Source: Hoeflea_A sp963921345 (GTDB lineage: Bacteria; Pseudomonadota; Alphaproteobacteria; Rhizobiales; Rhizobiaceae). From it: a stretch of 64,000 bases of DNA. Of the stretch, positions 24,889-33,638 are shown one piece after another (within the stretch, counting starts at the first letter, position 1; each line of letters opens with the position of its first letter). Below the pieces are notes generated by a model, which saw only the letters and a list, made by a program, of their open reading frames with translations, did no database searches and was not told where the DNA came from. Where the stretch lies: assembly GCA_963921345.3 (NCBI GenBank), contig CAWUFE020000007.1, positions 2,542,001-2,606,000 of the forward strand. The letters run 5' to 3'. The translations under genes and the position numbers were made by a program.

Positions 24889-25827
24889 ATGGATTTGCCC
24901 ATGCTCAAAGTCAACCAGATGCTGGCTTTCAACGAAGTCATGCTCACCGGATCGATCTCACAGGCGGCGCGGCACCTGCACCGCACCCAGTCGAGTATCA
25001 GCGCCACGATCGCAAGCATCGAAGACGACCTGCAAATGCAACTCTTCGAGCGCAGAAACGGCCGACTTCATCCGGTTCCCGAGGCCAAATACCTGCATCA
25101 CGAATGCGTGGAAATTCTTCGCCGCCTCGAAACCGTCTCAGACAATATGCACCGCATCAAATCGCTACAGACCGGCGAGCTGCACATTGCCTCCATGCCC
25201 GGGCCATCGGTGTTTTTCCTGCCCAACCTGATCGCCCGGCACGGGGTCGAGCAACCGAATGTGCGCACCAATGTCGTCTCGCGCAGTTCCGAGGGCGTCT
25301 ACCGGCTGATGTCGGGTCAGCGCCATGATATCGGACTGGCCGACTATTCGCCGGAACTCTCAGCTGAGGCTTCCCTTATCGACAGCGAAGTCTTCGAATT
25401 TCGCTGCCTTTGCATTCTTCCCGCCGATCACGATCTTGTCGGCCTGGACACCATCACACCCCCGGATCTTGACGGCATTCCACTGGCAACGCTCGGCCCG
25501 GAGCACGCGGTCCACACGGAAATCCGCAACGCCTTTGCGCAGTTCGGTCTGCAGCCGAACATACGCCACATGGCCCAGTATTTTCTGCCGCTTCTCAACT
25601 TTGTAGAACAGGGACTAGCGTGCGCGATCGTCGACCCGATTTCAGCCGAGAGCTGGCGGGTCTTCAAGGGGGGAGAGTCGGAGCTGCATTTCAAGCGGCT
25701 AGAGCCGAATGTCCATTTCCGCATCGCGTTGATTACGCCCAAACACCGCCCGTCCTCGGTCATTGCGGGCCATTTCCGTGAGCAGCTCTCGGGCGCGTTC
25801 CGAACCTTGGCAGACGCCGATGTTTGA
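24889..25827 (+). CDS. LysR-family transcriptional regulator
   Basis: A 312-residue LTTR. The N-terminal helix-turn-helix spans about residues 8-65, with SISQAARHLHRTQSSISATI and the linker start LQMQLFERRNGRLHPV. The C-terminal effector-binding domain begins near residue 95. It is divergent from the betaine-type ABC-flavoprotein-amidase operon and most likely controls it. Two in-frame ATGs (24889 and 24901) are possible; neither has a good ribosome-binding site. The stop lies eight bases from the convergent sdaA stop. Confidence 0.9.
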   Translation: MDLPMLKVNQMLAFNEVMLTGSISQAARHLHRTQSSISATIASIEDDLQMQLFERRNGRLHPVPEAKYLHHECVEILRRLETVSDNMHRIKSLQTGELHIASMPGPSVFFLPNLIARHGVEQPNVRTNVVSRSSEGVYRLMSGQRHDIGLADYSPELSAEASLIDSEVFEFRCLCILPADHDLVGLDTITPPDLDGIPLATLGPEHAVHTEIRNAFAQFGLQPNIRHMAQYFLPLLNFVEQGLACAIVDPISAESWRVFKGGESELHFKRLEPNVHFRIALITPKHRPSSVIAGHFREQLSGAFRTLADADV

Positions 25828-25835
25828 GTCTCTGG

Positions 25836-27239
25836 TCAGCACTCGGGCAGATTGACGGCCAGGCCGCCGAGCGACGTTTCCTTGTACTTGTCGCGCATGT
25901 CGACGCCGGTCTGGCGCATGGTCTCGATGCAGTTGTCGAGCGGCATGAAGTGGCTGCCGTCGCCGTGCAGAGCCAGCGACGCCGCCGACACCGCCTTGAT
26001 GGCGCCGAGGCCGTTGCGCTCGATGCAGGGGACCTGAACCAGGCCCTTGACCGGGTCGCAGGTCATGCCGAGGTGATGCTCCAGGGCGATTTCGGCGGCA
26101 TTCTCGACCTGTGCGTTGCTGCCGCCGAGTGCCGCGCACAGTCCGGCCGCTGCCATGGCCGAGGCCGAGCCGACTTCCGCCTGGCATCCGCACTCGGCAC
26201 CGGAGATCGACGCATTGTGTTTGATCAGGCCGCCGATCGCAGCGGCTGTCAGCAAGATGATGTCGACGCCCTCGCAGTCGGCGCCGATGCAATGGTCGAG
26301 ATAGTAGCGGATCACCGCCGGCATGACCCCGGCGGCGCCATTGGTCGGCGATGTCACCACACGGCCGCCGGCGGCGTTTTCCTCGTTGACGGCCATGGCG
26401 TAGACCGACAGCCAGTCATTGGCGACATGGGGCTGCTGGGCATTGGAACCCGCTGCCGATAGCAGCCGCTGGTGGATCGCCCGTGCCCGCCGCTTGACCT
26501 TGAGGCCGCCCGGCAGTTCGCCTTCGCTCTCCAGGCCGCGCTCGATGCAGCCGTTCATCGCCTGCCACACCTCGTCGAGCCGCCGGTTCAGCGTTTCCTC
26601 GCCAAGAACGGCGACCTCGTTGGCGCGCTTCATCTGCGCGATCGTCAGGCCGGAGGCTACACCCATTTCAAGCATCTCGGCCGCCGACCCGAAGGGAAAC
26701 GGATAACCCGCGCTCTCCTGTTCGGTATGCAGATCGGAATCGCCTCCTCTCTCGGAAGCGACCAATTCGGCTTCGGTCATGACGAAACCGCCGCCGATCG
26801 AATAGTAGGTTTCCTCGAAAACAACGGTACCGTCGCTCAGCGCCGTCAGCTTCATACCGTTGGGATGCAGGTCCAGCGGCGGACCATAGTCGAAGACCAC
26901 ATTGGTCTCCGGGTCGAAGGATATTTCCGGCAGGCCGGGTGGCGCAATCCGCTTTCGCGCGTGCAGGTCCGCCAGGCTTTGCTCGGCGCGCACCATATCG
27001 AGGCTGTGGGCCTCGAAACCCATCAGGCCGAGGATCACCGCCCGGTCGGTCGCATGTCCCTTGCCGGTAAAGGCGAGCGAACCGTAGAGCGTTGCGTCGA
27101 TCCGCGTGACGCTGCCCGGATCCGCCTGCAGTTGGCGGAGACTGTGCAGGAACGCGGCGGCGGCCGTCATCGGTCCCATCGTGTGGGACGAAGACGGACC
27201 GATGCCGATCTTGAAAATGTCAAAGACACTCAAAAACAT
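25836..27239 (-). CDS. sdaA: L-serine ammonia-lyase, single-chain iron-sulfur type
   Basis: A 467-residue L-serine dehydratase converting L-serine to pyruvate and ammonia. The N-terminal beta domain begins SVFDIFKIGIGPSSSHTMGP. The C-terminal alpha domain contains SPTNGAAGVMPAVIRYYLDH and the cysteines of the 4Fe-4S cluster in SISGAECGCQAEVGSASAM and MTCDPVKGLVQVPC. Full length. It is the last gene of the glycine/serine operon and completes the route from glycine through serine to pyruvate. A strong hairpin separates it from gcvP. Confidence 0.95.
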   Translation of the reverse strand: MFLSVFDIFKIGIGPSSSHTMGPMTAAAAFLHSLRQLQADPGSVTRIDATLYGSLAFTGKGHATDRAVILGLMGFEAHSLDMVRAEQSLADLHARKRIAPPGLPEISFDPETNVVFDYGPPLDLHPNGMKLTALSDGTVVFEETYYSIGGGFVMTEAELVASERGGDSDLHTEQESAGYPFPFGSAAEMLEMGVASGLTIAQMKRANEVAVLGEETLNRRLDEVWQAMNGCIERGLESEGELPGGLKVKRRARAIHQRLLSAAGSNAQQPHVANDWLSVYAMAVNEENAAGGRVVTSPTNGAAGVMPAVIRYYLDHCIGADCEGVDIILLTAAAIGGLIKHNASISGAECGCQAEVGSASAMAAAGLCAALGGSNAQVENAAEIALEHHLGMTCDPVKGLVQVPCIERNGLGAIKAVSAASLALHGDGSHFMPLDNCIETMRQTGVDMRDKYKETSLGGLAVNLPEC

Positions 27240-27264
27240 GGGACACCCGTCTGCTTCAGGCGCA

Positions 27265-27290
27265 CGGCGTCCCGCCTGGGCGGGACGCCG
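27265..27290 (-). promoter_or_regulatory. Hairpin between gcvP and sdaA
   Basis: CGGCGTCCCGCC and GGCGGGACGCCG form a perfect 12-bp stem with a TG loop. No U-run follows on the transcribed (minus) strand, so it is not a standard terminator. It may mark partial termination or mRNA processing before sdaA. Confidence 0.65.
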
Positions 27291-27304
27291 GCTATGTCAG
27301 ATGT

Positions 27305-30157
27305 TCAGCCGTCGGCCTCTTCATAGGCCTCCATGGGCGGACAGGTGCAGACGAGGTTGCGGTCGCCATAGGCGTTGTCCACCCGGTTGACCGGCGCCAG
27401 GTACTTGTCGACGCCGAAGGAGCCGGCCGGGTAGCAGGCCTGCTGGCGCGAATAGGGCCGGTCCCACTCGCCGACCAGGTCGGCCAGCGTGTGCGGCGCG
27501 TTCTTCAGCGGATTGTTTTCCGCGTCGCTGCGCCCTTCCTCGATGTCCCGCGCCTCCTGCCGGATCGACAGCATGGCGTTGATGAACCGGTCGAGTTCGG
27601 CCTTGGGTTCCGATTCGGTCGGCTCCACCATCAGCGTTCCCATGACAGGCCAGCTCATGGTCGGGGCATGGAAGCCGCTGTCGATCAGCCGCTTGGCGAT
27701 GTCGTCGACGCTGACATGGGCGCTGTCGGCCAGCGGCCTCGTGTCGATGATGCATTCATGCGCCACGCGGCCGTTGTCGGAGGTGTAGAGAATGCCATAG
27801 GCCTCCTGCAGGCGAGCGGCGATGTAGTTGGCGTTGAGGATCGCCACCTTGGTCGCCTGGGTCAGGCCGGCGCCGCCCATGAGCAGGATATAGGCCCAGC
27901 TCACCGGCAGGATGCTCGGCGATCCGAAAGGCGCCGCCGAAACGGGGCCCACGGCATCGTCATATTCCGGGTGACCGGGCAGGAACTTCTCCAGATGCGC
28001 CTTGACTCCGATCGGCCCCATGCCCGGACCGCCGCCACCATGCGGAATGCAGAAGGTCTTGTGCAGGTTGAGGTGACTGACGTCGCCGCCGATGTCGCCG
28101 GGGCGGGACAGCCCCACCATGGCGTTCATGTTGGCGCCGTCGATATAGACCTGACCGCCATGCTCGTGAGTGATGCGGCAGACCTCCTGCACGGTTTCCT
28201 CGAACACGCCATGGGTCGACGGATAGGTGATCATGCAGGCGGCCAGCGCCTCGCTGTGCTGCTCGGCCTTCTCGCGGAAATCCACAAGATCGATGTTGCC
28301 GTTGGCATCCGATTTCACCGGAACGACCTTCCAGCCGGCCATATGGGCCGAGGCCGGGTTGGTGCCGTGGGCGGAGGTCGGGATGAGGCAAACGTCGCGA
28401 CCGCCCTCGCCGCGGGCTATGTGGTAGTTGCGTATGGTCAGCAGACCGGCATATTCGCCCTGCGCGCCGGAATTGGGCTGCTGGCTGATCGCATCGTAGC
28501 CGGTGATCTGGCAGAGCTTGTCGTTCAGATCGGCGATCATTTCCAGATAGCCGGCGGCCTGATCCTGCGGCACGAACGGATGCATGTTGCCGAATTCCGG
28601 CCAGGTGACGGGAATCATCTCCACCGCCGCGTTGAGCTTCATGGTGCAGCTTCCGAGCGGGATCATCGCCCGGTCGAGTGCCAGGTCGCGGTCGGCCAAC
28701 CGCCGCATATAGCGGGTCATCTCCGCTTCCGACCGGTTGAGGTGGAAGATCGGATGGGTGAGATACTCGCTGTCGCGCAGCGCATGCTGCGGCAGGCGGT
28801 ATTCCCGGTTGGCCTCGCTGTCGTCCTTCATGTCGCCGCCGAAAGCGGCCCAGACCGCCTCGATGGTTTCCGGGCGGGTCTGCTCGTCGAGGCTGATGCC
28901 GACCCGGGTGGCACCGATCTTGCGCAGATTGATGCCGTGTTCGACGGCGGCGTTCAGGACGACGCCCTGCAGCGCGCCGACCTCGACCGTGATCGTATCG
29001 AAGAACACCTCCGGCTGCACCTCGAAGCCGAGGCTCTCGAGCCCCTTGGCCAGGCGCGACGTCTTGCGGTGGACCGACTGGGCGATCGCCTTCAGGCCGT
29101 CCGGACCGTGATAGACCGCATACATGGACGCAATCACCGCCAGCAGAGCCTGGGCGGTGCAGACGTTGGAGTTGGCCTTTTCGCGGCGGATGTGCTGCTC
29201 GCGGGTCTGGAGCGCCAGACGGAAGGCCTGGTTGCCGCGGCTGTCGATCGAGACCCCGATAATGCGGCCCGGCATGGCCCGCTTGTAGGCGTCCTTGGTG
29301 GCCATGTAGGCCGCATGCGGACCTCCATAGCCCATCGGCACGCCGAAGCGCTGGGTGGATCCCACAGCAATGTCGGCGCCCATTTCTCCCGGCGATTTCA
29401 GCAGCACCAGCGACAACGGATCGGCGGCGACAACGGCCAGGGCCTTGTGTTCGTGCAGCGCGGCGATCACATCCGTGAAATCGCGCACATGGCCGTAGGT
29501 CCCGGGATACTGGAAGATGGCGCCGAACACGGCTTCCGGATCGACGTCTTCCGGCTTGCCGACGATCACCTCGATGTCCAGCGGCTCGGCGCGGGTCCTG
29601 ATGACGGCAATGTTCTGCGGATGGCAGTTCTCATCGACGAAGAAGGCCGCCGCCTTCGATTTCGACGAACGCTTGGCCATGGTCATGGCTTCGGCCGCTG
29701 CGGTGGATTCGTCCAGCAGCGAGGCGTTAGCGATGTCGAGGCCCGTCAGGTCGCTGACCATGGTCTGGAAGTTGAGCAGCGCCTCCAGGCGCCCCTGGGA
29801 AATCTCCGGCTGGTAGGGCGTATAGGCCGTGTACCAGGCGGGGTTTTCGAGGATGTTGCGCAGAATCGGCGCCGGCGTGGTGGTTCCGTAATAGCCCTGA
29901 CCGATCAGAGATGTCAGCACCTTGTTCTTCTCGGCCACCTGGCGCATGTGAAAGAGCGCATCGCGCTCCGTCATGGCGGGACCCCAGTCGAGCGGCTCCT
30001 TCTGGCGGATCGCCGGCGGCACGGTCGCGTCGATCAACGCGTCCAGGGAATCGAAGCCGAGCACCTCCAGCATTTCGGCCATCTCCTCCGGAGACGGGCC
30101 GATGTGGCGGCGATTTGCGAAATCATAGGCTTCGTAGTCGGTCAGTTCGAAGGCCAT
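27305..30157 (-). CDS. gcvP: Glycine dehydrogenase (decarboxylating), P-protein of glycine cleavage
   Basis: A 950-residue single-chain P-protein that decarboxylates glycine and passes the aminomethyl group to lipoyl-GcvH. It opens with FANRHIGPSPEEMAEMLEVL. It has TPYQPEISQGRLEALLNFQT and the first-half SLLDESTAAAEAM. The PLP lysine is in LNLHKTFCIPHGGGGPGMGP near residue 695. Both tandem halves are complete and the C-terminus VDNAYGDRNLVCTCPP is normal. Twelve bases after gcvH. Confidence 0.97.
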   Translation of the reverse strand: MAFELTDYEAYDFANRRHIGPSPEEMAEMLEVLGFDSLDALIDATVPPAIRQKEPLDWGPAMTERDALFHMRQVAEKNKVLTSLIGQGYYGTTTPAPILRNILENPAWYTAYTPYQPEISQGRLEALLNFQTMVSDLTGLDIANASLLDESTAAAEAMTMAKRSSKSKAAAFFVDENCHPQNIAVIRTRAEPLDIEVIVGKPEDVDPEAVFGAIFQYPGTYGHVRDFTDVIAALHEHKALAVVAADPLSLVLLKSPGEMGADIAVGSTQRFGVPMGYGGPHAAYMATKDAYKRAMPGRIIGVSIDSRGNQAFRLALQTREQHIRREKANSNVCTAQALLAVIASMYAVYHGPDGLKAIAQSVHRKTSRLAKGLESLGFEVQPEVFFDTITVEVGALQGVVLNAAVEHGINLRKIGATRVGISLDEQTRPETIEAVWAAFGGDMKDDSEANREYRLPQHALRDSEYLTHPIFHLNRSEAEMTRYMRRLADRDLALDRAMIPLGSCTMKLNAAVEMIPVTWPEFGNMHPFVPQDQAAGYLEMIADLNDKLCQITGYDAISQQPNSGAQGEYAGLLTIRNYHIARGEGGRDVCLIPTSAHGTNPASAHMAGWKVVPVKSDANGNIDLVDFREKAEQHSEALAACMITYPSTHGVFEETVQEVCRITHEHGGQVYIDGANMNAMVGLSRPGDIGGDVSHLNLHKTFCIPHGGGGPGMGPIGVKAHLEKFLPGHPEYDDAVGPVSAAPFGSPSILPVSWAYILLMGGAGLTQATKVAILNANYIAARLQEAYGILYTSDNGRVAHECIIDTRPLADSAHVSVDDIAKRLIDSGFHAPTMSWPVMGTLMVEPTESEPKAELDRFINAMLSIRQEARDIEEGRSDAENNPLKNAPHTLADLVGEWDRPYSRQQACYPAGSFGVDKYLAPVNRVDNAYGDRNLVCTCPPMEAYEEADG

Positions 30158-30169
30158 TGCCGTGTCCCC

Positions 30170-30535
30170 TTAGCCAATCAGCGCCTTGTAGGCGTCCGCA
30201 TCCATGAGTGCTTCGAGCTGGCCGGCATCCGACAGCTTGACCTTGTAGATCCAGGCGTCGCTCTCGGCCTTTTCGTTGAGCGCGCTCGGGCTGTCGACCA
30301 GCAGCGCATTGGCCTCGACGATCTCGCCGTCGACCGGGGCAAAGATCTCCGACGCGGCCTTGACAGACTCGATCACGCCGATCTCGTCGCCCTTTTCGAA
30401 GCTGTCGCCGGCGTCCTTCTGCTCGACGAAGACGATCTCGCCGAGCTGCTCTGCGGCGTAGGCCGTAATGCCGATGGTCGCGATATCGCCGTCGACGGCA
30501 ATCCACTCGTGGTCGTCAGAAAAATAGGTCGTCAT
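30170..30535 (-). CDS. gcvH: Glycine cleavage system H protein
   Basis: A 121-residue lipoyl carrier protein. The lipoylated lysine is K59 in VIESVKAASEIFAP. The N-terminal FSDDHEWIAVDGDIATIGIT is family-typical. It shuttles the aminomethyl group between P- and T-proteins. The start is ATG 30535; the frame is open upstream into gcvT only as noise. Seventeen bases after gcvT. Confidence 0.97.
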   Translation of the reverse strand: MTTYFSDDHEWIAVDGDIATIGITAYAAEQLGEIVFVEQKDAGDSFEKGDEIGVIESVKAASEIFAPVDGEIVEANALLVDSPSALNEKAESDAWIYKVKLSDAGQLEALMDADAYKALIG

Positions 30536-30552
30536 GATGGTCGCCTCCGAAC

Positions 30553-31650
30553 TCAGCGTTTGTAGTTTTGTTGTACGAAGGGCAAGGCGACGACGTTTGC
30601 CGGCTGCGCCTTGCCGCGAATGATCAGATTGACGTTTTCGCCGAGGCCCGCGTGACCCGAGGCGACATAGCCCATGGCCACCGGGCCGCCGACGGTCGGA
30701 CCGTAGCCGCCCGACGTCACCTCGCCGATCGTCTCGCCATCCGGGCTCTGGATCTCCACGCCGTGACGGGCCGGAACGCGACCTTCCGGCTTGATGCCCA
30801 CCAGCTTGCGTGACGGACCCTCGGCAATTTCCTTCTGGATGCGCGCGGCCCCGGGGAAGCCGCCCTCTTCGCGCCGACGCTTCTGGATGGCCCACGTCAG
30901 CGCAGCTTCGACCGGCGACGTGTCGTTGTCGATATCGTTGCCATAGAGGCAGAGGCCCGCCTCCAGGCGCAGGCTGTCGCGGGCGCCGAGGCCAGCCGGT
31001 TCGCAGTCGTCATGGGCCAGGAAGGCCTTGGAGATTTCGATGGCCCGATCCTCGGGAATGGAGACCTCGAACCCGTCCTCGCCGGTATAGCCGAGGCGCG
31101 AGACACGGCATTCGGCACCCATGATATCGACGACCGTTGTTTCCATGAATTTCAGTTCGCGCGCGGCCGGACACAGGGCGCCGACGACGTCTTCCGCCTT
31201 CGGCCCCTGGACGGCAACCAGCGCCCGGTCGAAAATCTCGGTGACTTCGACACCGTCGAGATTGTCGGCCATGTGCGGAATGTCCTGATGGCGCATCGAG
31301 GCGTTGACGACGGCGAACAGGTGATCGCCGGCATTGGAGACGATCAGGTCGTCCATGATGCCTCCTTCCGCGTTGGTGAAGAAGGTGTAGCGCGCCTTGC
31401 CTTCGGGCAGCGCGGTCAGCGCCGAGGGCACCAGGGCTTCCAGTTTCGCCGCGGCGTTCTCGCCCCGCAGGATGACCTGGCCCATGTGACTGACGTCGAA
31501 CAGGGCGGCCCTGGTGCGGCACTGATTGTGTTCGCCCATGATGCCCATCGGATACTGCACCGGCATTTCCCATCCGGCGAAATCGACCATCTTGCCGCCG
31601 AGTTCGACATGCAGGTCGTAGAGCGGGGTTCTTTTCGGCATTTCAGACAT
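30553..31650 (-). CDS. gcvT: Aminomethyltransferase, T-protein of glycine cleavage
   Basis: A 365-residue folate-dependent enzyme that releases ammonia and makes 5,10-methylene-tetrahydrofolate from aminomethyl-GcvH. The N-terminus RTPLYDLHVELGGKMVDFAG, then LFDVSHMGQV and the folate-site DSLRLEAGLCLYGNDI near residue 230 fit GcvT rather than sarcosine oxidase subunits. It follows the usp gene by 32 bp. Confidence 0.96.
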   Translation of the reverse strand: MSEMPKRTPLYDLHVELGGKMVDFAGWEMPVQYPMGIMGEHNQCRTRAALFDVSHMGQVILRGENAAAKLEALVPSALTALPEGKARYTFFTNAEGGIMDDLIVSNAGDHLFAVVNASMRHQDIPHMADNLDGVEVTEIFDRALVAVQGPKAEDVVGALCPAARELKFMETTVVDIMGAECRVSRLGYTGEDGFEVSIPEDRAIEISKAFLAHDDCEPAGLGARDSLRLEAGLCLYGNDIDNDTSPVEAALTWAIQKRRREEGGFPGAARIQKEIAEGPSRKLVGIKPEGRVPARHGVEIQSPDGETIGEVTSGGYGPTVGGPVAMGYVASGHAGLGENVNLIIRGKAQPANVVALPFVQQNYKR

Positions 31651-31682
31651 GAGCCAACACCTTCTTTGGATATCTTAGGGGA

Positions 31683-32096
31683 TCAGTCGCGAATGACCAT
31701 TACGGTGCAATGCGCATTGCGGACCACGCGGGCGAGATTCGGACCGATTTCGTAGTTCGGAAAATCACCCTGGGCCGACGCCATGACGATCATATCAAAT
31801 CCGCCCTGATGTGCGAGCTTGAGAATCTCGCGATAGACGCTGCCCTGTTCGATGTGAACCGGCACGTCCTTGGCGCCCTGCCCGTCCAAAATCTTGCGGA
31901 CGACACCAGCGACGTGGTCCTTGGCCCCTGCCCCGTAATTTTCCGGCAGGTTCGGCAGGCGGATGATTTCCGGAATGACGGAAACCACTTCCAGTACGGC
32001 ACCGTAGAACCTCGCCTGTTCCAGGGCGACGGGCAGTGCCTTCTTCCAGGAGTTTTCGTCCGTATGATCGATCGGCAGCAGAATCTTTGTTGCCAT
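31683..32096 (-). CDS. Universal stress protein family (UspA-like)
   Basis: A 137-residue single-domain Usp fold: KILLPIDHTDENSWKKALPV at the start, GGFDMIVMASAQGDFP, and the closing VVRNAHCTVMVIRD. The usual ATP-binding GxxG...GS(V/T) pattern is degenerate (no GS pair before the last strand), so nucleotide binding is uncertain. It sits between the symporter and gcvT, an unusual place for a Usp. A good AGGAGA ribosome-binding site precedes ATG 32096. Confidence 0.88.
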   Translation of the reverse strand: MATKILLPIDHTDENSWKKALPVALEQARFYGAVLEVVSVIPEIIRLPNLPENYGAGAKDHVAGVVRKILDGQGAKDVPVHIEQGSVYREILKLAHQGGFDMIVMASAQGDFPNYEIGPNLARVVRNAHCTVMVIRD

Positions 32097-32162
32097 CTGT
32101 GCTCTCCTTTCTTCAAACGGTGCGACGACCCGACCGGAAGCCGGGCCGCCTGTCGGTCCGCA

Positions 32163-33533
32163 TTACTCCGCGGCGTCGCCCTCGGCTTCCGTCTTGCCGC
32201 CCGAGGCGAAGAACTCGCGCGTCAGGGTGAAGACGATGGGGCTCAGCAGCGCAAGTGCGATCAGGTTCGGAATGGCCATCATGGCGTTCAGCGTGTCGGC
32301 CAGCAACCAGATGAAACCGAGATCGGCGGTGGCGCCGAAATAGATTGCGACCACCCACAGAACGCGGTAGGGCAGCAGCGATTTGGTGCCGAAGAAGAAC
32401 TCGACGCATTTTTCGCCGTAGAAGCTCCATCCGAGAATGGTGGTAAAGGCGAAGATCGACAGCGCGATGGCAATCAGCGAACCGCCGATGCCCGGCAGCG
32501 ACGTTTCGAAGGCGAGCGAAGTCAGGGCCGCGCCCGATTGGCCCGAGGTCCAGGCGCCGGAGGCGATGATCGCAAGCCCGGTGATCGAGCACACGATGAT
32601 GGTGTCGATGAACGTGCCCAGCATGGCAATGAGGCCCTGGTTGACCGGTCCGGCGGTTTCGGCCGCCGCATGGGCGATCGGCGCGGAGCCGAGGCCGGCT
32701 TCGTTGGAGAAGACGCCACGGGCGACGCCGAAACGGATGGCGGCCCAGACCGCTGCCCCGGCAAAGCCGCCTTCGGCCGCGCTGGGAGTAAAGGCGTGGG
32801 TGAAGACGAGCCCGATGGCGTCGCCGATCGCGCCGATATTGATCAGCAGGACCAGAAGGCCGGCAACGATGTAGGCCACGGCCATGAAAGGCACCAGCTT
32901 GCCGGCCACCGCGCCGATGCGGGTGATGCCGCCGAGGATCACCCCGGCCGTCAGGATCATCAGCACGACAGCGGTGGCTTCGGCGGGAACGCCGAAGTTC
33001 TCGTTGACCACATGGGCGACGCCGTTGGCCTGCACGCCGTTGCCGATGCCGAAGGCCGCGATGGCGCCGAACAGCGCAAAGGCCGGAGCCAGCCAGTACC
33101 ATTTCGACGAAAGACCGTTCTTGATGTAGTACATCGGCCCGCCGACATAGTTTCCGAGCTCGTCCTGCTCACGGTATTTCACCGCGCACACGGCTTCGGC
33201 ATATTTGGTGGCCATGCCGACCAGCGCGGTCATCCACATCCAGAACAGAGCGCCCGGTCCGCCGAGAAAGACGGCGGTCGCGACGCCGGCGATGTTGCCG
33301 GTTCCGATGGTCGCGGACAGCGACGTCATCAGGGCGTTGAAGGGGCTGATCTGGCCTGCGCCGTGACCTTCGCGGCCCTTCCACAGCAGACTGAAACCCG
33401 TGCCCAGCTTCAAGATGGGCATGAATTTCAACCCGGCCTGCAGAAAGAAGCCGACGCCAAGAATGAGGACCAGCATCACCGGTCCCCAGACGATCGAGTT
33501 AATCTGGCCAACTAAATTGGATAGTACTTCCAT
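32163..33533 (-). CDS. Alanine/glycine:cation symporter (AGCS family)
   Basis: A 456-residue inner-membrane carrier with about eleven hydrophobic segments. The AGCS signature region IGTGNIAGVATAVFLGGPGA, followed by FWMWMTALVGMATKYAE, lies near residues 75-115, and a second conserved stretch is VARGVFSNEAGLGSAPIAHA. It imports glycine or alanine with Na+ or H+. Placement inside the glycine cleavage operon makes glycine the likely substrate. Confidence 0.94.
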   Translation of the reverse strand: MEVLSNLVGQINSIVWGPVMLVLILGVGFFLQAGLKFMPILKLGTGFSLLWKGREGHGAGQISPFNALMTSLSATIGTGNIAGVATAVFLGGPGALFWMWMTALVGMATKYAEAVCAVKYREQDELGNYVGGPMYYIKNGLSSKWYWLAPAFALFGAIAAFGIGNGVQANGVAHVVNENFGVPAEATAVVLMILTAGVILGGITRIGAVAGKLVPFMAVAYIVAGLLVLLINIGAIGDAIGLVFTHAFTPSAAEGGFAGAAVWAAIRFGVARGVFSNEAGLGSAPIAHAAAETAGPVNQGLIAMLGTFIDTIIVCSITGLAIIASGAWTSGQSGAALTSLAFETSLPGIGGSLIAIALSIFAFTTILGWSFYGEKCVEFFFGTKSLLPYRVLWVVAIYFGATADLGFIWLLADTLNAMMAIPNLIALALLSPIVFTLTREFFASGGKTEAEGDAAE

Positions 33534-33638
33534 GGTTTGCCTCCCGTTGTGTTCAGCGGTTTGCCCCGCTGGCCGTTTTCAGAAATTTTGGCCAGCCAGA
33601 GGGCGATGAAAGATCTCTTCGAAATGATGCGTCGGCCC
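33534..33638 (-). promoter_or_regulatory. Intercistronic region with two overlapping stems (lpd to symporter)
   Basis: On the transcribed strand CTGGCC/GGCCAG (33590-33595 with 33569-33574) and CAGCGG/CCGCTG (33566-33571 with 33554-33559) can pair. The two stems share the three bases 33569-33571, so they compete. This resembles a small attenuator, or may be chance in GC-rich sequence. Confidence 0.35.

Noticed and set aside
27491..30565. A 1024-codon open frame on the plus strand opposite gcvP and gcvH
   Set aside because: It runs antisense to well-conserved gcvP/gcvH genes, is His/Arg-rich with no recognisable domain, and arises from the GC-rich codon pattern.
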